A DNA stretch of 64,000 nucleotides from Lottia gigantea (lineage: Eukaryota > Mollusca > Gastropoda > Lottiidae). The stretch lies in contig NW_008708851.1 in assembly GCF_000327385.1 (NCBI RefSeq), positions 1,973 to 65,972 on the forward strand, written 5' to 3'. The notes below the pieces were generated by a model. The model searched no databases, was not told the origin of the DNA, and saw only the letters and a list, made by a program, of their open reading frames with translations. Each line of letters begins with the position of its first letter. The stretch's first letter is position 1. This document shows positions 16,401-27,515 of this stretch, one piece after another. A program made the position numbers and the translations under genes.

Positions 16401-19400
16401 TTCTCTTGGGTCAACCTTATACACCAAGTAGGGTCACCAGAGGGTCATAATTCCTATATAAATTGATTTTCACTGAACACCTATTTCTATTCAAATTTTA
16501 AAAGCCTAAAAATATTCAGCAAGATCACATAACAGCTGAGCTATAGGTTATGTGTGGTTGTTTTCAAATTAACCATATCAATTGCTTTGAGGAGTTATAG
16601 TACATCCAGTAGCTGTTTATTAAACTTATAAAATAGTCAGGAACCATGACAATTCAGAAAGTGCCCTAAGGTTACAAGTTTTAGGTATACTTAATATCTC
16701 TTTATCAGTGCTTAGGTCATACTGCATGAAAAAAAATCAAAAATTTGTCATGAATCCAAATTAGACCTGAATTCAGAGGATTTTGTTTATAATAATCAAT
16801 CATGCAGGCTTCTCAATACAGAATTCCAGCACCCATTATTATTCTAAATCTATTTGGTTATAAAAGAAATGTTAAAATGTCCAAATCTTAAATTGGATTT
16901 TGGATGAACTTTGTAATTTTCATTTTAAAGAATGCTACAGGAAGCTAATATTGAGATGTATCAGCAGTTGAAGTGGATAATTAGTGCACTTTAACAGTGC
17001 AAATGTTTGCTTCAGGTCACAGGACAATGCTTCTTTTGATATTTCCTCTTTCCCATCACCTACGTAACACAATGGGTATAGCTACACTTCATTGAGTACT
17101 CAAGTGTACAACCTGTGTTTCACCTTTTTGTCTATCTGCATCAAAGGGAAATGATGACTATGTAATATTGCATAATCAGGATAATTGTGCTTCTGATTTA
17201 TAAGATGCTTGTAAACATTATAAGATAAAACTATAAAAATTTTTAAGCTCTGTGTCAAGCTGACAAAAGCTTCTCTTTAATTGTAATGTGAAAATGCCAA
17301 CCAAAAAGAGGTGGCATAAATGAATATTCAAGGATTTACTATATGACTGTCTATGTCATGGAGAGGAAGAAAAACTGAATAGTGAATGACCTGATATAAT
17401 ACCACTCAATTGATACAACACATACACTCATGTATTGAAGTACCAAAATAGTTCTGAAGACATCTAATTTTGCAATCAAAATTCATAGAAGAAAAACAAT
17501 ATTGATGTTTGCATTTTTTTCATACTTGCAAGTAGTTGTTTGTAATTCCTTAGAACTGTGTCATGATATAATACCTAACAACGAAGTTTTACTTTCACTT
17601 CACATGTTTTGTAAAAAGCTGTTTAGATGTTCTTAAATTTGGCCTTGATGACATGACATACATGTACAATAAAAATAACATACACAAAATCTAAAATGAT
17701 ACAACTGATAATCTACATTATTTTTTTCATTCTCAAGGCCTCAAATTCAACAATAAACAAAAGCTGATTAGAATAACTGTCTGTCTGCCTCTGGCTTTAT
17801 ATATTGAAAAAGGCTATAGGATAATAAAGGGTTCAAATGAAAAGCTCATTTACTTTAAATTACATTGTTATACACTCAAGCAATTTTATATCAAAACTCT
17901 CCAGCCATTTGAAAAATTAAAATAACCAAATCAAACCTACTTCTAGGAACTTGACCAAATCATGCTATCACATACCATTCAAATAGTTACTGTGCTAGCT
18001 ATGATCTGATATAATATGGTGAAATATTCAAGAACCAGAAGATAAAAAGGTGCAGATAGTAATGAGTCTCTTTTTTGAAACATTTATACACTTGTTAATC
18101 TAATCAGCAGAAAAATCATTAATTGGTGTATCAGTAGCACTTTAAAAAAATCAGACATTTACATATAAGCTGAACAAACTATGAAATGAACAGGTATTTT
18201 TGTAGTGGTGGCCATGTTAATGGTATTTCTATACAGCTCAAAAGTACATATTTATAAATTTCAAAAGATTCAACAACTACATATAAGGAATGGAGGTCCA
18301 CATGTTAAAAATTGACTTAAAATTTTCAGCCCACATTTAACAGTGTTTTGAGGGTTATATTGATAAAATCTTGATTGGATACATTTTGAGGAATAATTTT
18401 ATCAGATCATGTATATTGAATGCATTTACCCACAGCTTAAAAAGGAAATGCAATATCTACTTGATCTGCATTTTAATAACCTAAGAATAAAAACCATTTA
18501 TTCATGGATAATTCAAGATGCAATGAAAAGCCAGGTGTCCAAGAAAGTTGGGGTGATTTTGTCAATAACACTGCAGTCTGCACCTGCTAAGGTACAATCT
18601 CTTTTAAAAATTGGCAATTTATCTGTTCAAATTCTTGCATTGATATGAAAATAAAATTTCCAATTATTTTAGCACTGACTAAAGTTACAAAGATGGGCTT
18701 GTTATGTTTAGTTAAAGATAATGGGTACTATTGATAACTGATATGAGAGTACAAAGTATCAAAGATCTAAATGTTTACAAATTGCATGCAAGAATTATCA
18801 TCGTGTATGGTATTTGCCTGTCATGAATCAAGGAAATTGCTGAATGAAATATGCCAAATATGCAGAAATGTCATTCGCAGACTGGTAACAATATTGTGCT
18901 CTGTAGCCCATATAACAAAATTTCCTGAAATACAATTTATCATTGGCCCATGTAATATTGCACAGTAGTTTATTGATTAGCCTAAATTTCATAAAAAGAT
19001 ATTGAGCAAACATATAGCTGTCCTATTAATTCTTTAAACATAGCATTGTGTGCATTCTTTGAACCATTGTGTTAATTCAATTAAGAACAATGAACTTTCT
19101 TTATCTGTCAAACTTGATTAACCCAGATATTTTGATTTGTCTATTTTCATTTAATCATATAGTCATTTCATTCATAACTTTTTATAAGAAAAAATTTGTG
19201 TGAAAAACATAAATCAAAACAAACAAGATGTTTCAGAGTGCAATAGGTCAAATAAAGTTCATAGTATAATCATCTATTAGGTCCAGTTATCACTATTTGG
19301 ATTGGCAGTGGTTATATAGTCCATTAGAATTAGAATTATTAAATGGGTGGACCTAAGCAAATTTAAAAGCTGATTTAAGAATACATGTAGGCCTGTAAAT

Positions 19401-20450
19401 AAAATCAAAGAAAAATGTGAAAAAAGGTTTTCTTTGCGTGCACAATCTGCAACAGATTGGAAACATCCAAAATTCATATGATGGTTGGACCTAATAGGTC
19501 TGTATTTCCAATGAAAGGTCATGCCATTTAGGATTTTAGACTATAATCAGTTGTTCTTTGATTATCTACAAATTTATGACATAGGCCATTAAGACTCAAA
19601 AATCCTTTTGAAATTTCATTGAGTTCATTTGACTTCAAAATATTATGACTAAAATAGGTCGTTTTTTTATAACCCATATTTTATCTACCCAGATTAGAAT
19701 AGAATATTTTTTTTCATGTGGCTGTACAATAAATGTTTAGTATTACACTGACTGGACAATGGTGTGATTAGTATTAATATAATACTTAGGGCCTACAGCT
19801 GATGATAAATGCTGGTTATGAGCATTATATTGATTTCTTATGACAACTCCACCCTCAGTTACATTTTAATGAACACCATTGTTTATGTGGGAAAAATCTA
19901 TAAAAATCTGGGTTAAATGTCAGGGCAGCCTCTACTCTAGTATTTTCAAGGCATAGCCAAAAGACCTATTTCCCCATTAAACAATTATACTGTGCTGATG
20001 GAAATATTTGGGTGTAAGCTCCAAATTTTGGCATCACACATAAATTTTTCACAGAACTGTCAAACTCACAACAGCTTGACGTGTGGCCAAACATTCCTTC
20101 TTTTGTTTACATTTTATCAGGGCAAAGGTATCCTCATCCCAAACATTTATTCAGACGCAAAAGATAGAATTTCATTCAAGTCACACCAAAGTTAAACATT
20201 TCTAGACGAAATCTGTCAAATTATGTAGCCGAATTTTACGTGTCTGAATGCAGTACGATAATGACATTCATCTGCGCCTGTATATCGACCAATCTACTGG
20301 CTTTATTATTCTATTATAAGCAGCAAACGCAGACGCCAAATGAAACAACTGACCCAGTTTCGCTTAAATCGCAATTTGTGAGTAGAATTTGAACAAATGG
20401 TACTTACCATTCAAGTCGTCTGAATTATCCTGTTTAGATAAAGATGCCAT
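10466..20450 (-). CDS. BNIP3: BNIP3/NIX mitophagy receptor (6 exons)
   Basis: Outer mitochondrial membrane receptor that recruits LC3/GABARAP proteins for mitophagy. Exons in transcription order are 20450-20408, 12480-12312, 11975-11915, 11646-11588, 11379-11218 and 10523-10466. The phases join to 183 residues; human BNIP3 has 194. Visible landmarks are the LIR motif WVEL at 17-20 (preceded by Ser16), an acidic helix NFEKLLQEAQRES that matches the vertebrate segment before the BH3-like region, the conserved DWIWDWSSRPE at 96-106, KKGGIF before the membrane, and a C-terminal transmembrane helix at about 148-170. The helix keeps the His (His155) and the Gly (Gly162) of the vertebrate dimer interface, but the second Gly of the GxxxG motif is Met166. 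The last exon is short and inferred from a good acceptor plus helix continuity. Intron 1 is about 7.9 kb. BNIP3 against NIX cannot be separated; invertebrates usually have one gene. Confidence 0.93.
12481..20407 (-). other. BNIP3 intron 1 (7.9 kb)
   Basis: The intron is AT-rich and contains no coding exon that I recognise on either strand. It includes a TA dinucleotide stretch near 13035-13055 and a foldback element at 15962-16248. Short open frames (for example 15081-15368 minus and 18409-18648 plus) show no domain or homology that I can name. Confidence 0.6.
15962..16248. mobile_element. Foldback element with ~85-bp inverted arms
   Basis: The left arm (15962-16045) and the right arm (16160-16248, other strand) match along most of their length. 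Both include CTTCAGTTA, then GTCTAAAGA or ATCTAAAGA, GCCTTCTT, TTTGATAAC, and a final CCAATCCAATTC. The central loop is about 115 bp. Such long imperfect inverted repeats are typical of foldback or MITE-type non-autonomous DNA elements. No coding content. Confidence 0.75.
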
Positions 20451-20557
20451 GATGGTCGTATCCGTATTAAATCTGGTGATATAAAGACAGTAACGTTTTT
20501 TCGACTGCTAGCCACAAGCTGTCACGATACTTTGTTGATGTTTTGGTTTATTTACCG

Positions 20558-20584
20558 TGACGTCAGTAAGATGAGTCACGTGAC
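20558..20584. promoter_or_regulatory. CRE and CLEAR/E-box palindromes upstream of BNIP3
   Basis: TGACGTCA at 20558-20565 is a perfect palindromic CRE, the CREB/ATF site. GTCACGTGAC at 20575-20584 is a perfect CLEAR motif, the site of TFEB/TFE3 and other bHLH-Zip factors. It also contains the ACGTG core of a hypoxia response element. They lie about 110-135 bp upstream of the BNIP3 start codon, where a core promoter is expected. Function is inferred from motif identity and position only. Confidence 0.55.
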
Positions 20585-20742
20585 AACAAGTGCCCCCTAT
20601 GTTTATATACAATGTTAACTGCACGTTCTTAAGGCTATAAGTTTATCTTATCACAAGGATCGGACCCAATATATAAACGGGCTGAACAAAATAAATGGCT
20701 TTTCTGCGGCAAACTCACTGGTGTGTTTTATTCTGTCTGTTT

Positions 20743-20832
20743 GTGTTAGGGTGTATTGAGACGAGTCTCAATCAAAGCACTGGCCTAGGTCACAGAGCAA
20801 TAGATAAGTCTATTAATTATGTGAAAATTAGT
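20743..20832 (+). repeat. Dispersed ~90-bp repeat, copy 1
   Basis: Starts GTGTTAGGGTGTATTGAGAC and includes AAAGCACTGGCCTAGGTCAC, then GATAAG and GAAAATTAGTT. It matches 58298-58387 on the same strand with few differences. The family is unidentified. The high conservation between two distant copies suggests a recent mobile element or its fragment. No open frame. Confidence 0.7.
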
Positions 20833-21669
20833 TAGTCATTAGTATATGATTTTAGTTGAAAAGACACACACGCAAACATACACTGCATGTCATATAATAT
20901 ACTGTATATAGCCATGGCACCAGTCCTGAAATAAGTATTCCCTGAAATCTAACTTAGAAATCGATTAATTTATTTATATAACATGATACATTTATATGAA
21001 GATTTATCTGCTCTTAGGATGAATGGGCATTGTTCAATGGTTCAAGACTACCGTGAAGAGGAAATTGCGAAGATTTTGATTTCTTTTGTAAGCTACAACC
21101 AAACGTTTTGTGTATACATTTGGAAATTTGTTCTGAAGTTCCGAGTAATGGCGTTTGACTCGTTTGTGTGATCAACCACCAAAATCATACGACAATTTAA
21201 TAATCCAAAAGATCCAGAAGTAATATCCATTTACTAAGTAATTTCGAATGTTAAAAGAAAACAAGGTATTAAAGAAAACATATAGTGTCATGCTAATCCA
21301 ACAGAATGCACGTAGGCCTACTCGATCCTTCAAGTGGTGACCTGTTTGACTTTTGAATTATATTTATGTTAGTAAGCCCAAACTGTCCAATCTATTTGCA
21401 AATGATACAGACTCACATGACACTATCCAAGTCAATTTTTGAGATAAATAGAAATGAAGTAACTTTGAGGCCAATGTTCGATCTAAGCGGTATCGCATCG
21501 CAGTTCGAGAGTGAAAAATCTCTTTTTGCGATATCCAATATTTCTTGTAATATGCCAAAATAGAAATTTATCACGACGACCTGCGAATAAAATTAATACT
21601 TTTAATTGTGCCAAATCTAGTAATATTTAAAAGCTGCAGTATCCCTGACCATATATAGTACTGTTTTAT

Positions 21670-22412
21670 GGTAATATCATTTAGGACGTCTTTGGTGAGA
21701 TTGAACTCGTGTCTACAACCGGAACATTTTGAATTGTTAACGATTTTCTTATGAATACGAATGAAATTTGTTACGTTTTAATTTGTTTTACTTCAAGGGA
21801 GATAATTCTGTGCAAACTCATTTGACCACAGCGGCTAATAAGGAAAAACTTCCTTATTTTTAGAATTTAGAGAATAATTCATCAGTGAACTTACCTGGTG
21901 TCATAAAGTTACAACAGAATCCCTGTAAAATCTAGAAAATTGGATAATTCATAAAACTTGTTATTATTGAAAAATGCTTAATCATAATATTAAGCGGTTT
22001 TCAATAGTTAATTGCATTATTATTAAGTTTTTGGGGATTTATCGGATTATATAAGGATCATGTTATGTTATTTATGACACCAGGTATATCTACTGATGAA
22101 TATATGCTCTTATTGGCGATGTTAAAAATTCTTAAATTTTATGTTCATTCTAAGACGTAGTATCCCTTTAAGAACTTCTCAATATAAGAGAATGATCCCT
22201 CTATATCCCGAGACTGATATCAGCCCACTTAATCCTCATCTTCTCTGGTTCTTATTGCATTTTCGTAAAGTTTTTTGGATTTATCGGATTATTTATGGAT
22301 CCTGGTATGTTATTGATGACACCAGGTATATATACTGATGAATATGTGCTCTTATTGGCCAAGTTTAAAATTTTCAAATTTTATGTTTTCTAAGACGTAG
22401 TAACCCTTTAAC
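21670..22412 (+). mobile_element. Family A TTAA element, with its right part duplicated
   Basis: Two direct copies of a right-hand segment occur at about 22025-22168 and 22270-22412. Each runs from TTATCGGATTAT through GACACCAGGTATAT and ends in GACGTAGTATCCCTTTAA or its variant. The same segment ends the intact copy at 45899-46537. The left part (ACGTCTTTG near 21687) is diverged. It is non-coding and looks like an old MITE copy with an internal tandem duplication or two nested copies. Confidence 0.7.
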
Positions 22413-23368
22413 GTTAACCTGTTGTTTCTTGTCCCCTATATACGACTAAACGATGTGCCCATTGCTCCGACCTGCATCATTGACTGGGGAAAAATCTTGT
22501 TGAAAATAGGAAGGTTAATTATTACTTCTATGACACGATCTTTGTAAAGGTCATATTAGGACACTTTGATATAACAAATTATTTGTGTAGGTTTCTATAA
22601 CCCTACGGAAGGTGCCATATCACATTTAGTAAGTTAATAATTAGGTTGAGGTTAATCTGAACCATAGGTATAATCTTTATTATGATAATATACAGTCCTA
22701 CTATAAAATATTACAAATATCGGTCACTACGTCTATGAGATATCTGGCACGTTTTATTAGGGTTTTAGGCGCAGTCAGTTATCTAATAATATGATTCAAC
22801 TGTATGAAAGACATTTCACACGTTTTCAATACTCATTTCAGATTTCATTTCTGTCACGAGCTTTCTTAGCTGAGCAAATAAAATCGTTCTCGACTGAGCA
22901 AATAACATCGTTCTCGAGCGAGGGACTTTCAAATATTCTGTTTTCTCTGTGTAGCCTTCATCCTTCCAGAACGATCTTAGCAATGTTAAATTAGGAGAGA
23001 TAAGGGAAGTAATTTAGGCTTATACTTAATTATTAATTCTGAAAATTAAGGTTAATTTTGAATGCAGATATTTGAGGGAAGTAACTTAAACTAAATTGTA
23101 AATTCTGAAACATTTACCATGTACATCATTCTCTGTATCAGAACCTATCATAGGGTCAAAACTCTGCACCCACTAATCCATTTCATTCAATTAAAAAGTA
23201 ATACAGTGTTAGCCATTAAACCTTGATAAGATATATGGGCATGTAAAAACTATTATACATTACTATAATTATTAAAGATTACATTTTATTAATTAGCTTA
23301 CAATATAATATTAACAATGTAAAAAATAACACCAGGACGGACAAATAATTTAAAATATAAGTCTACTA
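22413..23368. other. Spacer downstream of BBIP1
   Basis: No gene is recognised. A short direct duplication (GAGCAAATAA, then ATCGTTCTCGA) lies at 22873-22920. Otherwise the sequence is AT-rich, probably including the 3' untranslated region of the minus-strand BBIP1 gene near its right end. Confidence 0.4.
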
Positions 23369-23584
23369 CTAAAATCCACTATTGGTATTTCCAAATGTTC
23401 TTGCTTCCAAATCTTGTTTTTTAACAATTTCTTGAGCTTCTTTTTGCATTTTCTCCATCTTTTCCAATGTGACACTTTTTAAAGGTAAAAGTTTGGGTTT
23501 ACATAAAACAACTGTGGGCATGTCCTCATGATACAATAGTCCAACTTTGGGTAAAACTTCCTTGCAAGCTGTCATACTTGTCAT
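23369..23584 (-). CDS. BBIP1: BBSome-interacting protein 1 (BBIP1/BBIP10), visible coding exon
   Basis: Small subunit of the BBSome, the coat complex that moves membrane proteins into and out of cilia. The 71-codon frame contains EVLPKVG, then [12 protein letters not shown] and [13 protein letters not shown]. These match the human BBIP1 landmarks [19 protein letters not shown] and TLEKLEKMHQAAQ. Two candidate starts lie close together (Met1 and Met4). A good acceptor (TTTCAG) lies just upstream at 23589-23594, so the exon extends to 23588 and either contains the start or follows an unseen 5' exon. The human protein from its internal Met is about 72 residues, which supports a start here. The gene is head-to-head with BCKDHA, about 1.15 kb apart. 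Identity is well supported by the central motif. Confidence 0.88.
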   Translation of the reverse strand: MTSMTACKEVLPKVGLLYHEDMPTVVLCKPKLLPLKSVTLEKMEKMQKEAQEIVKKQDLEARTFGNTNSGF

Positions 23585-23717
23585 GAAGCTGAAACAAAAA
23601 TATAGGTAGATCTAGATTTATATTGATAAAATCAGAATTACATTTTGGTCTTGCCATTAATTTTCATTTTAATTAGTAGGCTAGGCCTAGCTAAACCAAA
23701 AAAATGAATAACATGAA

Positions 23718-23893
23718 CGCAGTTTTACATCCTACTTTTCTGCATTATGAGGGCTAATGAAGACGGACAACGCCATACAGGGAGTGAGAGAAATTTTGCT
23801 TTGACAGCGGCATTAGGCGCTTTACAGATTTCAACCTGTCGAGGGACCCTTAACTTGCACAGTCTGTTGTAGCAAACAGCCCCTCGATTTATT
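23718..23893 (-). mobile_element. tRNA-derived SINE, 3' part, reverse copy
   Basis: On the minus strand this matches the 3' half of the SINE at 27181-27515. It shares a segment like CTGTGCAGGTTAA, the GCTAATGC-like motif, AAAATTTCTCTCA and AGTAGGATGTAAAAC. The tRNA-like head is missing, as in a typical 5'-truncated retrotransposed copy. It lies between BBIP1 and BCKDHA. A run of about 15 C followed by 13 A (23900-23927) adjoins it. Confidence 0.75.
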
Positions 23894-23899
23894 GTCATT

Positions 23900-23927
23900 C
23901 CCCCCCCCCCCCCCAAAAAAAAAAAAA
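23900..23927. repeat. Poly-C / poly-A tract
   Basis: About 15 C followed by 13 A. Such a tract is prone to sequencing error, so the exact length is uncertain. It marks the upstream edge of the truncated SINE copy. Confidence 0.9.
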
Positions 23928-24741
23928 GAAGGGAGAATCTTTAATTGGGTTGATGAATATGCCCAGTAATGGAAAATTTGCAGAGGTGAATTTGAATTCT
24001 ACAATGAATGTTTTTATTTCAATTAAAGAACAGTCTCCAGATTTCAGTTTGTTTACTTGTATTTTTACGACACTGACAACGTCCACACTCCTTACACACG
24101 GAGAAGAAAACTACAATTCTTACAGATCCTTACTTATATTTGAACAATGAGAACTAGTAACAGACAAAAACAAATAGGCTTGATAAGTGTTACACACAGA
24201 ATATAGGCTAGGTACTTATAGTTTACTTTCAAGTCGAACAAAAATTTCGTTCACTCTTATCGTGAAAAAATGTAAACAAACTTGTAGTTGATAATGTATT
24301 CTTACACTATTATAGCTTGAAACAAAATAGTCCACGAATATGAAAACATCACGTGTAAATGGCAAAAAAGCAGACAAACAAGAATTGTTACAAAAAAATA
24401 ACGTGAAATAAAATACAAACATACAAATTATGTCCAAAAAAACGTAATTCTCACTTTATGTAGGGCAAAATGTTGAGTGATGCGGTTACAACGCCCAAAC
24501 TTTGTTTTTGGATTTATTTGGAACATTTATTATTTGCGAAAATAAAATTATAAAGACTCTATTTTTACATAAAATATTCACAATTAATTTAGACAACCAT
24601 AAAAATTTTGTTTGTCTCTTACTTTAATTTAGAAAACACTAAAAATGTCTTTCATCTATAATGTATTACATTGATATCAATTACGCTTTACTTTAAGTAC
24701 AATGGACTTCAAGGGAAGCAACTCGTGATAATTATTCCAAA

Positions 24742-26079
24742 ATGTCGGTCATGCAGAGACATTTCTTTCAGGTTTATGTAAAAAGTAAGGGATTGCAAAC
24801 ATGTCATCTTATAAACAGACGAGTATTCCATCGGTTGAGTGCCAACTTATATTCTCAGAACCCACCTACATCGAAATTCGACGAAAGACCAGAATTTCCG
24901 GGATCAAAGTCGGAATTTATCAGCAAATTAAAGTTCATTGATCCTGACAAAGTAGATGGAATTCCTGTGTACAGAGCATTGGGTCGAGATGGTAAAATTC
25001 TGGAGGACAGTGAAGATCCAAAATTGGATTCCGAAACTGTCATCAAAATGTATAAAGATATGACTTTATTAAATACTATGGATCGGATATTATATGAATC
25101 TCAGCGGCAGGGAAGAATTTCATTTTATATGACAAACTATGGAGAGGAGGGCACCCATATTGGTTCTGCTGCTGCTCTGGATCAAAAAGATATGGTGTTT
25201 GGTCAGTACAGAGAAGCTGGTGTGTTAATGTGGAGAGGCTTTACTTTGGATCAATTCATGGACCAGTGTTATGGTAATGAGAATGACATTGGTAAAGGAA
25301 GACAGATGCCTGTACATTATGGATCCAAAGAAATGAACTTTATGACAATATCCTCTCCACTGGCCACACAAATGCCACAAGCAGCTGGTGCAGCTTATGC
25401 ATACAAAAGAGCAAAAAATGGGTTATGTGTCATCTGTTATTTTGGTGAGGGTGCAGCTTCAGAGGGAGATGCTCATGCTGCATTCAACTTTGCTGCAGTA
25501 TTAGATTGTCCAGTCATATTCTTTTGTAGAAATAATGGTTATGCTATATCTACTCCAGTGAAAGATCAATACAGAGGAGATGGCATAGCATCAAGAGGCA
25601 TAGGTTACGGCATGCCAACTGTGAGAGTTGATGGCAATGATGTTTTTGCTGTATACAATGCTGTGAAAAGTGCTAGAGATATGTGTGTAGCTCAGAATAG
25701 ACCAGTTTTAATTGAAGCTATGACATATCGTATTGGACACCACAGCACATCAGATGATAGCTCTGCATATAGATCTGTAGATGAAGTTAGTTATTGGGAT
25801 AAGCAAGATAATCCAATATCACGTCTTAGAAACTATATGACCAATAATAATTTCTGGGATGAAGAGAAAGAAAAAGCCTGGAAACTTAAAGCACGCAAAT
25901 TGGTAATGAAATCTTTTGCAGAAGCTGAAAACCGTAAGAGACCTAACCCTGAAGAAATGTTTAATGATGTTTATGATATATTACCTAAACATTTAGAAGA
26001 ACAAAAGAATGAAATGAAAGCACATGTGAAACAGTACAAAGAAAATTATCCTCTTGAGCATTATGACAAATTATTCTAA
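24742..26079 (+). CDS. BCKDHA: Branched-chain 2-oxoacid dehydrogenase E1 alpha subunit, intronless
   Basis: Thiamine-diphosphate-dependent E1 alpha subunit of the mitochondrial branched-chain ketoacid dehydrogenase complex. The complex decarboxylates the keto acids of Leu, Ile and Val. A single open frame of 445 residues equals the human precursor length. Residues 1 to about 45 are basic with few acids, as in a mitochondrial presequence. The thiamine-diphosphate/Mg motif starts GEGAASEGD (235-243) and ends CRNN (262-265). The phosphorylation loop [13 protein letters not shown] (333-345) keeps both kinase target serines (Ser335, Ser345), so BCKDK control is probably conserved. The start ATG is preceded by an A-rich context and no longer in-frame start is evident. 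The vertebrate gene has several introns; here there is none across the whole frame. That may be lineage intron loss or a functional retrocopy. The frame is undamaged. Confidence 0.97.
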   Translation: MSVMQRHFFQVYVKSKGLQTCHLINRRVFHRLSANLYSQNPPTSKFDERPEFPGSKSEFISKLKFIDPDKVDGIPVYRALGRDGKILEDSEDPKLDSETVIKMYKDMTLLNTMDRILYESQRQGRISFYMTNYGEEGTHIGSAAALDQKDMVFGQYREAGVLMWRGFTLDQFMDQCYGNENDIGKGRQMPVHYGSKEMNFMTISSPLATQMPQAAGAAYAYKRAKNGLCVICYFGEGAASEGDAHAAFNFAAVLDCPVIFFCRNNGYAISTPVKDQYRGDGIASRGIGYGMPTVRVDGNDVFAVYNAVKSARDMCVAQNRPVLIEAMTYRIGHHSTSDDSSAYRSVDEVSYWDKQDNPISRLRNYMTNNNFWDEEKEKAWKLKARKLVMKSFAEAENRKRPNPEEMFNDVYDILPKHLEEQKNEMKAHVKQYKENYPLEHYDKLF

Positions 26080-26831
26080 AAGCCATAGATGAACACTTTT
26101 TTTTTCTAGGAATGGGGCAGTTTTTAAGAAAAAATCTCACAATTAGTGTTGAATCACATACCGGTAAAAAATATAAAAAATTATAATGATGTAAATTTAT
26201 AGAAGTGACTGAAAGACACATATTGTATTCTCTAAATGTGTATTTTTGATAATGACACTATTATATAATAAGTTTATCAATATATACATTTAATTGTGTT
26301 TCTGTCTAAATATTCCAAGAAATTTTATACATGTTATTTTTTTTTATGAGCTGGATGAGCTCAGTTTCACTTTTCTGTATGAAGCTTACTTTAGAATGAA
26401 ATCTTAACATCTTGTTTGTCATTGGTTACTGGCAAAAGCATGGAATTATCAGATACTGATCTCTGAAATTTGTTCTAATTAGTAGGACAAAAAAATGCTA
26501 TGTACTATGTTTCATTAAGTTTATTTTTACTTCAGTAATAATACATGTGTGCAGTTTTCTCTTAGATTTTTATATTTATAGGGCTTTTTACTTTTGAAGT
26601 GTCTTGTATCATAGGTATGTCATTTGAAATGTCATTTATTCATAGGGCAAATGGATTGTCAAATACAAATGTAATTCAATATTACATCAAATTCAGTTTG
26701 AGTGTATTTCTACAGTTGTTAAACAAATATGTACTGAATTCACAACAAACGTTTGTTTTAAGTTTAAAGTAACGACAATATAATTTGCAAATACAAGGAG
26801 CACCTGATTGGTAATTATGACAAAATCCTAT
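26080..26831. other. BCKDHA 3' flank
   Basis: AT-rich sequence following the BCKDHA stop codon, presumably its 3' untranslated region in the first part. AATAAG occurs near 26267, but no clear canonical signal lies close to the stop. No other gene is seen. Confidence 0.4.
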
Positions 26832-27000
26832 AAAAGATGAAATGAAATGACTCCTGATTGGGCTACTGTAATGAAAAACAAGCAATGCCATGCAGTGTGC
26901 AATGAGGGAAATTTTGCAAAACAGTAGCATTAGCCCCCTCTTTTATGATTTCCTGTTTAGGGAACTTAAACGTGTACAGCTTGTAGAACAAATGACATTG
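26832..27000 (-). mobile_element. tRNA-derived SINE, 3' part, reverse copy
   Basis: Read on the minus strand it shares GCTAATGCTACTGT, then CAAAATTTCCCTCATTGC and CTGCATG with the SINE at 27181-27515. It ends in a CATTTCATTTCAT tail (26838-26852 on the plus strand as ATGAAATGAAATG). The tRNA-like head is absent. Confidence 0.8.
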
Positions 27001-27180
27001 GTTTATTGTTCTGATCGAACAACTAGGCTAAATTGCCCTGTCCTATAATTCTAAGTTTCTGACATGTTATATTCTGTTTAATGTTGTGGGAAATGTCAAG
27101 GTTACATAAATTTCTTTCATTGAATAAGAGACTAAAGTGAATAGCTATACTGGCAGTTTCAGTTGTTTTTCTGATCTCAA

Positions 27181-27515
27181 AGGGAGCCACTGTGGCTCAA
27201 TGAGTTAGACGCTTGCTTGCTAACCTGAAGGTCCAGGTTTCCCAATATAGGTCAATATAATGCCTGATTTCCCTCTCTCAGTGATACAGGTATATAGAGG
27301 GACTGACAGCATCCAGTCTTTCAGCTAGAACAATAAACCATAAAACCTGTTTACTACAGGCTGTGCAGGTTAAAGATCCCTCAACAGTTAGAAATCGAAA
27401 AAGAGCAGGCTAATGCTACTGTCCTGGCAAAATTTCCCTCATTGCCCTCTGCATGACATTGTATTAGTCCATATAGTGGGGAAAAGTAGGATGTAGAACA
27501 CCATTCATTTCATTA
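27181..27515 (+). mobile_element. tRNA-derived SINE, near full-length
   Basis: Begins AGGGAGCCACTGTGGCTCAA. TGGCTCAATGAG at about 27192-27203 resembles a pol III A box (TRGCNNAGYNGG, two mismatches). A degenerate B box (GGTTTCCC, 27236-27243) follows at a tRNA-like distance. A tRNA-unrelated body and an ATTC/ATTTC-type 3' tail (CATTCATTTCATT, ~27501-27515) complete the SINE layout. Two 5'-truncated reverse copies occur at 23718 and 26832. The B box has probably lost promoter strength. Confidence 0.85.

Noticed and set aside
27181-27260. Functional tRNA gene
   Set aside because: The A box has mismatches, the B box is degenerate and the sequence continues into a repeated body and tail, so it is a SINE head.
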